Notes under the pieces: model-generated
Told to the model about the DNA's origin: nothing
Database searches by the model: none
The model's input: the letters and a program-made list of their open reading frames with translations, nothing else
Assembly: GCF_034521915.1 (NCBI RefSeq)
Contig: NZ_JAXHLU010000015.1
Location: 1 to 64,000 of the forward strand
DNA from: Fodinibius sp034521915
Lineage (GTDB): Bacteria; Bacteroidota; Rhodothermia; Balneolales; Balneolaceae
Length of the DNA: 64,000 nucleotides
Direction of reading: 5' to 3'
Translations under genes and position numbers: made by a program
In this document: piece after piece, positions 27,014-36,288 of the stretch
How positions within the stretch are numbered: position 1 is the first letter of the stretch
How the letters are laid out: the number at the start of each line of letters is the position of its first letter

Positions 27014-28126
27014 ATGCGAAATTGGACACTTTTTTTGCTGAGAACTCTGTTTGTCACGCTGTTTTTTGCAGGATTTTCTGCTACCTCACTTTATGGACAA
27101 AGTGATCAAAACGCCAAACAGTCTGCTGATATGCAGAATCAGCGGATCTATGTTTGCAATCAGGGAGAGGCAACATTGTCAGTTATCGATGTTGAAAGTA
27201 ATGAGATCGTGGATAACATCGATCTGCAGGAACTTGGTTTTTCGGCCAATGCAAAGCCGCACCACACTGTTGCCGAGCCGGATGGTTCATACTGGTATGT
27301 AACGCTGATCGGAGAAAATCGCGTGCTTAAATTCAATCGGGATAACGAGCTGGTTGGTCAGGCCGAAATGGAAGTCCCCGGATTGATATCATTGCATCCC
27401 ACCCGCGATCAATTGATTGTGGGTCGATCTATGAGTGCCGTAAATCCCCCGCAGAGCATTGGGATCATCAACCGTTCGGATATGACGCTGCAGAAAGAAG
27501 TGCCTACCTTTTTTGCACGTCCGCATGCCTTGGCTATGACACCCAATGGAGAGTGGACATATATTGCCAGTCTCGCTGAAAATCAGATCCTCTCACTTAA
27601 CAATGAAACCGAAGAAACGGAGTTGACTACTGTGGATGGCAAAACGCATGTTTTTGTTGACTTCGCGATATCTCCAGATGGAAACACGATGGTGGTTACT
27701 GGTCAGATTTCAAGTAAGTTACTCTTCTTCGATATAAGTAATCCGGAATCTCCGAAATTAACCGGTAGCATTGATGTGAATGCTCAGCCCTGGCATCCGG
27801 TATTTTCTCCCGATGGCAAGAATGTCTATTTCGGCAATAAAGAAGCCCATACAATAACGGTAGTGGATAACCAGTCGCAAACTGTAGATACTGTTATTAA
27901 AGGAGAAGGGCTTGCCCAACCACATGGAAGTGCAATGTCAGCCGATGGCAAATACCTTTATATCTCGAATAATAATCGAAAGGGAACGTTTGATTCAAAA
28001 GATACATCACCGTCGGGTGATCCCAATGGAACTATCACCGTGATAAATACTGAAACGAATGAAATTGAGAAGGTGATTGAAGTGGGCGCATATCCATCCG
28101 GAATAGGAACCAATGCTCGGTGGTGA
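27014..28126 (+). CDS. Exported YVTN/YncE-type beta-propeller
   Basis: 370 aa with signal peptide (about 1-29, ending SLYGQ). Seven blades follow with the YVTN signature style: RIYVCNQGEATLSVIDVESN, PDGSYWYVTLIGENRV, PNGEWTYIASLAENQIL, PDGKNVYFGNKEAHTITVVD and DGKYLYISNNNRK, ending TVINTETNEIEKVIEVGAYP. It resembles YncE and surface-layer propellers. It lies 29 bp after the choice-of-anchor B gene and 64 bp before the FG-GAP lipoprotein, forming a probable operon. Its binding partner is unknown. Confidence 0.88.
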   Translation: MRNWTLFLLRTLFVTLFFAGFSATSLYGQSDQNAKQSADMQNQRIYVCNQGEATLSVIDVESNEIVDNIDLQELGFSANAKPHHTVAEPDGSYWYVTLIGENRVLKFNRDNELVGQAEMEVPGLISLHPTRDQLIVGRSMSAVNPPQSIGIINRSDMTLQKEVPTFFARPHALAMTPNGEWTYIASLAENQILSLNNETEETELTTVDGKTHVFVDFAISPDGNTMVVTGQISSKLLFFDISNPESPKLTGSIDVNAQPWHPVFSPDGKNVYFGNKEAHTITVVDNQSQTVDTVIKGEGLAQPHGSAMSADGKYLYISNNNRKGTFDSKDTSPSGDPNGTITVINTETNEIEKVIEVGAYPSGIGTNARW

Positions 28127-28190
28127 ATCCAAGGTGAATTTTTAAGCGAAGAACCGGGGACTAAATTCAATTCAAACTGATATAGAAATA

Positions 28191-29996
28191 ATGTCGGCTC
28201 GTATTGTATGTTTTGCGCTCATATCCATAGCCATGTTGATAGGCGGATGCAGTGGATCGGGTGTTTTAAGCCAGGAGGGAGCATCCGTAAAATTCCAGAA
28301 AACGATTGCCCCATTTCCGGTTTATGATAGCACGGGAACTACTATGGAGCATCCCTTTTTAGGCGGATTTAATGCCCCGCGCCCACAGTTTGTGGATATT
28401 AACGGGGATGATGATCCGGATCTTTTTCTCCAGGAGAATTCGAACGAGATCATGTTTTTTGAAAATGACGGCTCTAGCTTAAAGTGGCAAACTGACAAAT
28501 ATTTCGATCTAGACATCGGGGAATGGTATCGCTTTACTGATCTGGATCAGGATGGAGATATGGATCTGCTGGCCGAGCAGCCGTATAGCTATATTCGATA
28601 CTATCGCAATGACGGTACTCCCGAACAGCCCGATTTTACCTTGGTGTCAGATACCCTCAAAGATGCTTATGGAGCACCTATCTTTTCGGATCGGCAGAAC
28701 ATCCCGAATATTACGGATATCGATTGTGACGGTAAGATGGACCTGTTTATTGGCCGTCTGAATGGAACTATCACTCGCTACGAATCGATAGGGCGTGATG
28801 AGCGAGGCGTACCCCAATTTGAACAAGTTAGTAAGAAATTTGAAGGTATTGAGATTGTAAAACAATTCGGTACCATGCACGGGGCCAACACGCTTACCTT
28901 TGTGGATATTGATGATGACGGCGATCAGGATCTTTTCTGGGGTGACTTTTTTGAACCCAGCCTTTTGCTTATTGAGAATAGGGGATCGTGCAGTAATCCC
29001 GGACTACAGGGTGAGCCGCAACCCTTCCCGTCTTCTGAGCCTGTAGAATCCAGCGGATATAATGCACCTACTTTTGCCGATTGGGGACAGGATGGTAAGC
29101 AAGATCTACTGATTGGGGTATTGGGAGGAGCCTATAATGCAAGCCGGACACTGGCTGAGAATCTCTATTTCTATAAGCAGAACGAGAACGGGCGGTTCAG
29201 TAAGCAAACGGAACAGTTTTTACATGCCATTGATATTGGAAATGAAAGTATTCCTGCAGCAGGTGATATTGATGGCGATGGTGACATTGATCTGCTGTTG
29301 GCGAATAAAATTGATCCCGGCGGACGTAAATCATCTATCATACATAAGTTTGAAAATAAGGGTACGAAAGAAGATCCATTACTGCGTCAGACCGGAACGT
29401 TAGACCTGCCGGATGCCTATCATTACGCACCCGCATTGGGAGATCTTAACGGCGATGGCCTTGATGATCTGTTGTTGGGAACCTGGAAAGGGCGAATTGC
29501 TTATTACCGGAATAGCGGCGGTGGATTTGAAAAAGTGGACGAGTCGTTTATAGAACTGGAGCGGGGAAGTAACAGTGCTCCTGCGCTTGCTGATATTGAT
29601 AATGATGGTGACCTGGATCTTTTTGTGGGAGAATCGGGTGGCAATATCCATTTTTATCGCAATGAGGGAACAGCAGAGAATCCCAATTTTGTTCTTGAAA
29701 AAGATTCGTTTGCCAATGTTGAGGTTGGGCATAGGAGTGCTCCCACATTATATGATATTGACGGTGATGGCGATCTGGATCTGTTTATCGGAAGTAAAAC
29801 CGAAGGTCTTTTATTTTATCGGAACGAGGGAACTGTCCAAGAGGCTGAATTTGTGGAAGCGTCACTTCCTATTTCTATAGATGCTCCACAGCTGGCCGCG
29901 CCCCAATTTGTAGATTTTGACGGTGATAGTGCTGCGGACTTTATTTCAGGCAGTCGCGGGGGCGGACTTATCTACTACCAATGGATGGGGCAATAA
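28191..29996 (+). CDS. FG-GAP/VCBS repeat lipoprotein
   Basis: 601 aa. The lipobox LIGGC puts the lipidated Cys at residue 20, so it is membrane-anchored, likely surface-facing. The rest is a series of repeats with calcium-binding DxDxDG loops, for example DINGDDDPDLFL, DLDQDGDMDLLA, DIDGDGDIDLLL, DLNGDGLDDLLLG, DIDNDGDLDLFVG and DIDGDGDLDLFIG. This is the VCBS/FG-GAP propeller of secreted proteins in this group. It ends 2 bp before the end of a convergent gene (29998). Confidence 0.9.
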   Translation: MSARIVCFALISIAMLIGGCSGSGVLSQEGASVKFQKTIAPFPVYDSTGTTMEHPFLGGFNAPRPQFVDINGDDDPDLFLQENSNEIMFFENDGSSLKWQTDKYFDLDIGEWYRFTDLDQDGDMDLLAEQPYSYIRYYRNDGTPEQPDFTLVSDTLKDAYGAPIFSDRQNIPNITDIDCDGKMDLFIGRLNGTITRYESIGRDERGVPQFEQVSKKFEGIEIVKQFGTMHGANTLTFVDIDDDGDQDLFWGDFFEPSLLLIENRGSCSNPGLQGEPQPFPSSEPVESSGYNAPTFADWGQDGKQDLLIGVLGGAYNASRTLAENLYFYKQNENGRFSKQTEQFLHAIDIGNESIPAAGDIDGDGDIDLLLANKIDPGGRKSSIIHKFENKGTKEDPLLRQTGTLDLPDAYHYAPALGDLNGDGLDDLLLGTWKGRIAYYRNSGGGFEKVDESFIELERGSNSAPALADIDNDGDLDLFVGESGGNIHFYRNEGTAENPNFVLEKDSFANVEVGHRSAPTLYDIDGDGDLDLFIGSKTEGLLFYRNEGTVQEAEFVEASLPISIDAPQLAAPQFVDFDGDSAADFISGSRGGGLIYYQWMGQ

Positions 29997-29997
29997 G

Positions 29998-30582
29998 TTA
30001 GCTCTTTGAGGTATAGGGGCGATGCCGGTAGTATTTGGAAGTTGAATCCAGACGAACATGGAGCCAGGCTACCCCACCGCCGGCCGTGTTTAGCCAAAGT
30101 GGTTGATCGGAAATTGAATCCTTGGTTACCTTTCCCACTGTTTGCCAAAGTGCCAACTGCTGTTCTCGAGGAGCATTATCAGTAAAAACCCCAATATGCG
30201 AATAGTTTAGATCTTGTTCAGTGGATGTAGGGGCAATAAGTTTGGCATCACCACCCAGATTGTCAAAGACTGCAACTTTTTTCCCGGGCTGAAAATATTG
30301 CTGGAAAGGCTCCGGATCGGGAGGCAAGTTAATACCCGGGGTTTGGCTGACCACGAACTCAAAGGATTTATTTAACGAATGTTTGGTGACGGGCGGCGTT
30401 TCCCAATGATAGGCACGGAAGGGTAGGTTAGCCAATAGATCAATAAAAAACTGGCGAAATTCTTCCGTTTGTTGTTCCAATAAGTCCAAAAATTGTGCAT
30501 AACTTAGCTGTTGTTTCTGTTGGTAAAGCTGATACTTGTAGGATTTATCTTGTTCAATAGTAGATTTTTTGAACTTGAACAT
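29998..30582 (-). CDS. Conserved protein, DUF6940-like
   Basis: 194 aa, cytoplasmic, no signal. Recognisable blocks are FRAYHWETPPVT (near 76-87), VAVFDNLGGDAKLIAPTS, SHIGVFTDNAPREQQLALW and the C-terminal GGGVAWLHVRLDSTSKYYRH. These agree with my memory of a domain of unknown function (DUF6940) in stand-alone bacterial proteins, but I could not check. No catalytic role is known to me. It converges with the FG-GAP lipoprotein gene. Confidence 0.75.
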   Translation of the reverse strand: MFKFKKSTIEQDKSYKYQLYQQKQQLSYAQFLDLLEQQTEEFRQFFIDLLANLPFRAYHWETPPVTKHSLNKSFEFVVSQTPGINLPPDPEPFQQYFQPGKKVAVFDNLGGDAKLIAPTSTEQDLNYSHIGVFTDNAPREQQLALWQTVGKVTKDSISDQPLWLNTAGGGVAWLHVRLDSTSKYYRHRPYTSKS

Positions 30583-30927
30583 AACATGAGTTAATAGGTT
30601 TACGCTTCTTTTTATTTAAGCGTAGCTACTTGAAATTTTTAATTATGCTGGACAGTAAATCAGCTAGATATAAATTGTAGTTGATCTGGCCGGTAAATTA
30701 ATGAAAGGATCGGGATGGCCATTGCTAAGAGTATGTTTGTTCCGTTATCAATAGAATTACTTTTTGTTGATGTATTACGTTCTCTTTCCTTGGTTTTTTC
30801 TAGCTTAATTAATGTTTTTAGAGTACCCATTTTAATTTTATCGATCAAATTCGCATAATTAACGTAGTCTTGTATATTATGAGTTCTGGATTTAATTTGA
30901 GAGGCAATTTTTAAAAGAAAAAAGCTT
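30583..30927. other. 345-bp gap; only a weak ORF
   Basis: A 62-codon minus-strand frame (30660-30848) has no clear ribosome site or recognisable content. The remainder is AT-rich and presumably contains the promoters of 30582 (minus) and 30928 (plus). Confidence 0.4.
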
Positions 30928-31299
30928 ATGAATTATTCGATTAACGAGCGTTATAACTGTATTGTAATAGAGTTTAGTGGTAATCTGATGGGAGGTCCGG
31001 ATGCCAATAAATTTAATGATGATCTGCATGATCTGATCGATCAAGATAAAAAAGAAGTAGTTGCAGATCTGAGCAACGTTAAGTTCATGAATTCCTCCGG
31101 ATTGGGAATTTTAATAGGTGGACTTACAACCATGCGCAATGCGGGTGGCGACTTGCGTATTGCCGGGGCTAATCAACGGATTGAAAGTTTATTAATGGTT
31201 ACTAAGCTGATAACCGTATTTAACAGTTACAGAATGGTTGAAAAAGCCGTTGAATCATTTGAAGAAGATCCGATTGGAGAAGAAGGCGAAGAGGAATAA
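30928..31299 (+). CDS. STAS-domain anti-sigma factor antagonist
   Basis: 123 aa, a single STAS domain of normal size plus a short acidic tail (EEDPIGEEGEEE). The phosphorylation motif is VKFMNSSGLGILIGG (about 50-64), with the conserved Ser pair before GLG. Such proteins bind and release an anti-sigma kinase when unphosphorylated (SpoIIAA/RsbV type). No RsbW-like kinase or PP2C phosphatase is encoded next to it, so the partner is elsewhere. Followed by a strong terminator. Confidence 0.93.
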   Translation: MNYSINERYNCIVIEFSGNLMGGPDANKFNDDLHDLIDQDKKEVVADLSNVKFMNSSGLGILIGGLTTMRNAGGDLRIAGANQRIESLLMVTKLITVFNSYRMVEKAVESFEEDPIGEEGEEE

Positions 31300-31326
31300 A
31301 ATTAACAGAATATATCGGTTATTTAG

Positions 31327-31359
31327 ATGCCGCAGGATAAACTCTTGCGGCATTTTTTA
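31327..31359 (+). terminator. Terminator of the STAS gene
   Basis: ATGCCGCA (31327-31334) pairs with TGCGGCAT (31346-31353) and is followed by a T-run. Confidence 0.85.
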
Positions 31360-31397
31360 TACAAGAAAGAATTGTTTCCTGGTATACGTAGCAAATA

Positions 31398-31422
31398 AAA
31401 AGGCCGCTAAAAAGCGGCCTTT
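31398..31422 (-). terminator. Terminator of the H1-like gene
   Basis: AAAGGCCGCT-aaaa-AGCGGCCTTT is a perfect 10-bp stem. The left A-run becomes T on the minus strand, ending the gene at 31450-31641. Confidence 0.87.
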
Positions 31423-31449
31423 AGAAATCAAATAAGTGGATAAACGAAA

Positions 31450-31641
31450 TTAGATTTCGTCAACTTTTCCAGTGTTTTTCCACTCTTGAATTTCCATTCG
31501 AATATCTTGCGCCTTCTTCTTCATAGCTTGAAGAGTTTTACGAGCGCGCGTACCTGCAGCTTTGTTTCCCTTGTTGTAGAACTTGTTAATGTCAGGTTCC
31601 AGTTCATCTAGCAATTCACTCATTTCATCGAATCGGCTCAT
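31450..31641 (-). CDS. Histone H1-like (Hc1-type) small protein
   Basis: 63 aa, Lys/Arg-rich and helical. The core KGNKAAGTRARKTLQAMKKK (about 24-43) is the hallmark of short histone H1/Hc1-like proteins found in Bacteroidota, Chlorobiota and Rhodothermota, where they bind nucleic acid or condense DNA. Its C-terminal part is acidic-amphipathic (AQDIRMEIQEWKNTG). It is monocistronic with its own terminator. The high conservation of this family hints at strong expression, but no regulator site is visible. Confidence 0.85.
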   Translation of the reverse strand: MSRFDEMSELLDELEPDINKFYNKGNKAAGTRARKTLQAMKKKAQDIRMEIQEWKNTGKVDEI

Positions 31642-31826
31642 TATATGACTCCGTTTGATTTGCGTTTATAGTTAAAAAATTTGCTCGATGTAAATTCTTT
31701 TATTCATCGAATGGTCGAATCTATGTATATGGAACTGTTGTGTCAAGTTAAAAAGCCCATTTTAATTCATTAAATGGACTTTTTACAAAAAATGTGGTGA
31801 TTTGCAATTAATTTTCGGAAAATAAG

Positions 31827-32495
31827 TCATTTTTTGCTGCTCTTGATGGCTGTAGTTTGTTCTAAATTTGGTAATTGATTAAAATCTCGGGCTGTTGCAA
31901 GTCTTACGGGATGATTAAAGTTATTGAACTCATCCGGTATTTGATGGTCTCTGAATTCCGGTTCCATTACATCCCAGATTAGGTTGTTTTCAGATTTTTC
32001 ATTGGTAAATATTTCTGATTCGTCGGATTTGGAAAAAAGGAATAACTCATCAGCTTTTAACTCTTTATACAAAAAAGTGGCAAGACGTGGCAGAGATAAC
32101 GGCTCTATTTTATTTTCGTCAGCGTTTTGGACAAGTGTGGAGAGCAGTAATACTGATTGGCTGGGCAGCGTATCCAAAAATGAGTGGTCGAGGGTTAGCG
32201 TCTCATTTTGTTGGATTATCAGGTTTCGCTGGTAGGGATTGAGGCCTATCGCGGATACGCCCTCATCGGCAAAAAGAGCAACCAGTCTATTGTTGAGATC
32301 TTTGATGCTGCGCATGGTAGCTTCATCCCGCATAACTCCGGTCTGGATAATGCGCTCAGTGTATTCGCTGTCGGAATGGATGATGATGGGACGCAGATCG
32401 GAGTTGCCTTGTTGCTGTGAAAGTGAACGGGCCAGGCTGGTTAAAAAAACTCCGTTATCTAAATGATCGTAATCGAGTGCTGCAATGTATTTCAT
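31827..32495 (-). CDS. Acetylglutamate-kinase-like protein (amino acid kinase fold), probably degenerate
   Basis: 222 aa from the ATG at 32495; the longer frame to 32630 would overlap the deaminase gene. The N-terminal half follows acetylglutamate kinase: PIIIHSDSEYTERIIQTGV, then MRDEATMRSIKDLNNRLVALFADEGVSAIGLNP. The phosphate-binding glycine string (GGGP) of that kinase is replaced by HSDS, so catalysis is doubtful. The C-terminal half is divergent. It starts 16 bp after the cytidine deaminase stop, in an operon with it and the GH3 gene. Possibly a sensor or pseudo-enzyme of amino-acid level; this is inference. Confidence 0.62.
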   Translation of the reverse strand: MKYIAALDYDHLDNGVFLTSLARSLSQQQGNSDLRPIIIHSDSEYTERIIQTGVMRDEATMRSIKDLNNRLVALFADEGVSAIGLNPYQRNLIIQQNETLTLDHSFLDTLPSQSVLLLSTLVQNADENKIEPLSLPRLATFLYKELKADELFLFSKSDESEIFTNEKSENNLIWDVMEPEFRDHQIPDEFNNFNHPVRLATARDFNQLPNLEQTTAIKSSKK

Positions 32496-32511
32496 ACAAG
32501 AATTAAGTGAA

Positions 32512-33219
32512 TTATCTATTTGAAAGTGATGAGGAACTAAAACTGTGGGGAAGGAGATCTTCGCTAAAGTGAATGGATTCAGAATTATCAGCGTGATGCA
32601 AGTGAATTTGTTTCTTGGGCAGGTGTTCAATAATCACCTGTCGGCAGGCACCACATGGACTGCTGAATTCTCCTTTGCGGGTGTGTATTTCAAGGCTGAT
32701 TAATTTTTCACTGCCAAAAGTCAGTGCTTTTGCAATGGCAACGCGCTCGGCGCAAAGTCCCATATTCCATGAAGTACATTCAATATTTACCCCCGTAAAA
32801 TATCCCTGTTCGGTTTCTACTATTGCAGAAACTGGAAAATCCGATTCCTCGACAACAGCCGTATTCAACAGTTGTTTAAGTTGTTTTATCTTGTTGATAT
32901 CAGGGTCCAAAACTGGATTTTCGAAGGTAATATTTTGCAGGTCATTGCTGTCAAGGGATTTGGTGGTAAATCCAAATTCTTTTTCCCAGCTTGGTATCAT
33001 GGATGCATCTACTTCATCCGTAAAAAGCTCGGTGGGTTGATGCCCTTCACTAAGACAGCTAAAAAGAGCATTTTGGGTGGCGCTTATACTTAGCGGGTAG
33101 GAAATATTTTCGATGCGGATCCCTGGAAACCACTTTCCGCTATTACTGCGAACAACGGCCGCCGAAGCCTTTTTGGAATAGGGTACGTAATTATGCTCGT
33201 AAAGATCGTTAATATCCAT
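32512..33219 (-). CDS. cdd: Two-domain cytidine deaminase with inactive N-terminal half
   Basis: 235 aa. The C-terminal domain holds the zinc site: C156-A157-E158 in GLCAERVAIAKAL, and C189/C192 in PCGACRQVI. It should deaminate cytidine to uridine. The N-terminal half is a weak internal repeat: GIRIENISYPLSISATQNAL (about 33-52) aligns with GVNIECTSWNMGLCAERVAI, but the catalytic CAE has become ATQ. This resembles the dimeric, two-domain CDA layout, with the order of active and dead halves opposite to E. coli Cdd as I recall it (E. coli: N-terminal active). The ATG overlaps the GH3 stop (TAATG), showing translational coupling. Confidence 0.85.
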   Translation of the reverse strand: MDINDLYEHNYVPYSKKASAAVVRSNSGKWFPGIRIENISYPLSISATQNALFSCLSEGHQPTELFTDEVDASMIPSWEKEFGFTTKSLDSNDLQNITFENPVLDPDINKIKQLKQLLNTAVVEESDFPVSAIVETEQGYFTGVNIECTSWNMGLCAERVAIAKALTFGSEKLISLEIHTRKGEFSSPCGACRQVIIEHLPKKQIHLHHADNSESIHFSEDLLPHSFSSSSLSNR

Positions 33220-36189
33220 TATTCTATAATTGATGAAACAACCGCATCCGCTATTTTTGCTCGTATGTTGCTGATATTTTTGCCGTATGATCGGTATGGA
33301 TACGTTCGATTTGTTAATATGATAATTGCCAGATCGCGCTCGGGATCAATCCAGTAGCTGGAACCGGTAAAGCCGAGGTGTCCAAACGTTTTTTTACTGG
33401 TCATAGATCCAGCCGTGCTGTTTTTTCCGCTTTTGCGATCAAATCCGTAGCCGCGGTTGCTGTGCTTGCCTTGTCGCTTGGTAAATTTTTGTATGGTAGA
33501 GGGTTCCAGATAGCGGCGACCGGCATACCAGCCATCATTCAGCAGCATCTGGCAAAAGATGGCCAGATCTCTGCCGCTCGAAAATAACCCTGCATGCCCG
33601 GCAACACCGTTTAAGAAATAGGATCGTTCATCATGCACTACTGCATGGACGGTAGTATCCCGAAAAACGGTATCAATTTCGGTAGGAGGAATACGGTCAA
33701 TAAAATATTCACCCATTTTTTTGGGATTGAAAAAAGTGGAGGACATTCCTAGGGGATAATAGAATGTTTCTCTAAGATATTGATCAAGCGACTTGCCGGT
33801 AACTTGCTCAACAATTTTTCCAAGCAGAATAAACCCGAGATCACTGTATCGATAATCAGTGCCGGTTTTATACGTTAGCGGCTCGTTTTTAATAGCCTCA
33901 ATAATTTCTTTTTCTGATTTTAGGGAGTCAACATAGACCCGAAAAGGAGGAAGGCCCGAATTATGCAGTAAAAAATTTTCTATGGTGATATTCTTTTTCT
34001 TACCCTGCGAAAATTCAGGGATATATTTCCCAACCTTATCTTTAAGACTGATTTTTTCCTCCTCCACCAGTTTCATGATCGCAGCAGTTGTAGCTGTTGC
34101 TTTTGTAAGAGAAGCCAGATCATAAACCGCATCTTCTTTAATCGGGTTAAGCTTTTCATAGGTTTCATACCCAAACCCCTCTTGGTAGGCAATGTTGCCA
34201 TCCTTAACAACGGTAACTACTCCGCCTGGAAATGTAGAATCAAATATAGCCTCGTTCATGATGCGATCGATATTACGAAGAGAATCACGTGACAATCCCG
34301 ATACTTCGGGTCTATCGTAACGCAAAGCTGTTTGTGGCAGATATAATCCATGATTGATGGAATACATACCGGGAATGCTGATGGGGAGCCGCCCACTTAT
34401 TTCCGAACCACCAAATAGTGCGGGAACCGTACTTTTTACTTGATTACCATTAGCCGACCAAGCCAAAAGTTGTACATCGGAATTCGGTAAATCTTGAATC
34501 ACATACGGATTTCCAAAAGCGGTTAAAATAGAGGGTTTATTGCGAATTAGTTTCTTTAGAAATGGCAGCTGCTCATTGTCGAGCTGCACTTTCTGCCCGG
34601 ATTTTACATAAATAAATGATCCAATGATGATGAGATCCGCTTTTCGGGCTTCTTTGATCATCTCCTGTTTGTCTTCCTTACTGGTGCGTTGATCTAACAG
34701 GTAAGAGCTAACATCAGGATGATAATCCCTGAGTTGTGAGACAAAAGAAGAACCGGTATATCCACTCTTGCCATCAGAAACAGATACAACCATTACTTTG
34801 GGATATTCGGATGCCCGGATGGGTAAAATATCATCGTTATTTTTGAGCAGTGTCAGTGATCTTCTGCTTATTTCTTCGGCAATTAACTGTTTGTTTCGAG
34901 TGTTAATATTAGCGCTCAAGGAATCTATATCTATTTCGCTGTCTTCAAAGAGTCCCTGCTGTTTTTTCCACTTGAGGAGTTTTCGTACGGAATTGTTAAT
35001 GCGCTTTTCTGAGATATTACCTGAATGAACGGCCTGTTCAATTTCGTGAAGAGCTGTTAATTCGTCGGGACTCAGCAGCATGAGATCTACGCCTGCTTTC
35101 AGGGCTTTCACAACTGCTTCGCCCGGTGAAAAGTTGGAGGAGATTCCGTGCATATCCAGCCCATCACTTACTACTACACCGTCAAATTGTAGAGAATCCC
35201 TGAGTATTTTATGGAGTACAGCAGCGTCCATTGTTGCGGGTAATGCTGAGTCAGGGCTAATTTTCGGAAATGAAATATGGGCACTCATTATACTATTGAC
35301 TCCCTTATTAATGGCCGAACGAAAAGGTACGAGTTCGACTGAATCAAGCCGGGCAAAATCGTATTTAATTACGGGTAATGAAAGATGAGAATCGATATCT
35401 GTATCGCCGTGGCCCGGAAAATGCTTAGCTGTGGGAATCACTCCTTCAGATTGTACCCCTTCGATAAACTTATTTCCATATTCTGATACCATGTCCGGGA
35501 TCGCTCGAAAATGATCGCACATTAATGACCGGATTCATCGGATTGTTGTTTACATCCATAACCGGAGCAAAAATCTGATTAACCCCCATTGCTCTGGCTT
35601 CCTGGGCCGTAATTTTTCCCATCCAGTAAGCATAATTGGGATTTTGGGTTGCTGCCACACCCATAGCAGGTACAAATTGCGTGGCACCTCCAATCCGCAT
35701 GGCGGCCCCATACTCCATATCCTGGGTAATCCACAGCGGAATTTTTGAGGATTTTTGAAGTTTGTTTGTCAGAACGGTCTGGCCATAAACCGTCCCGCTA
35801 AAAAAAACAAGCCCGCCTATTCGATAATCCTTAATATGGTGTAATAATTGTTGATAGGATTTACTGTCGTTGCTTTTATAATTTCCATAGGCGCGAATAA
35901 AGAACAGCTGCCCAATCTTTTCTTTTAGGGACATCTGGGCCAGTAGAGAATCCACATGTACGGAATCAGAAATTTGTTTGGGCTGCTCAGCTGCAGGGAC
36001 CCTCTCCGGACTGAGCTCTTTTCTGTCAATATTATTAAGTACACTTTCTTGCTGGATGCTCCCATTCGGAAGTGATGTTGAAGTCGTTTTTTGGGAAGCA
36101 GAGCACGATTGAGTTGAGATGAGTAAAACCGCACTGGTTATAGCCAGCAGTAAAATATTGTTAAGAGAAATTTTAAAATGGGTAGTCAT
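33219..36189 (-). pseudogene. GH3 beta-N-acetylhexosaminidase fused to serine beta-lactamase domain, frameshifted
   Basis: Two frames form one gene of about 990 residues. 35470-36189 (239 aa) has a lipoprotein-like signal (Cys29 region), the GH3 opening (LAQMSLKEKIGQLFFIRAYG) and ends after NPVINVRSFSSDP. 33219-35522 (767 aa) continues with MVSEYGNKFIEG, the GH3 motif KHFPGHGDTDIDSH and nucleophile DGLDMHG, then a C-terminal class C beta-lactamase/transpeptidase domain with SLTK (near 470 of that frame), YSD and HLGFTGS. One extra G near 35495-35498 explains the split. It is an exported, probably membrane-anchored enzyme that cleaves GlcNAc from peptidoglycan fragments. It leads the deaminase operon. 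Confidence 0.85.
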
Positions 36190-36288
36190 GAGATTTTTTA
36201 AGATAATATATACTGATCCTGAATCGATGATAACATAGCTGAATACCTATGCGGAATCAACATCAGCGAGAAACCTGATTGATAATAA

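Noticed and set aside
30660..30848. 62-codon minus-strand ORF upstream of the STAS gene
   Set aside because: No supporting start signal or family; likely chance.
35470..35525. Programmed ribosomal frameshift in the GH3 gene
   Set aside because: No slippery heptamer or downstream structure is seen at the join; a simple extra base explains it.
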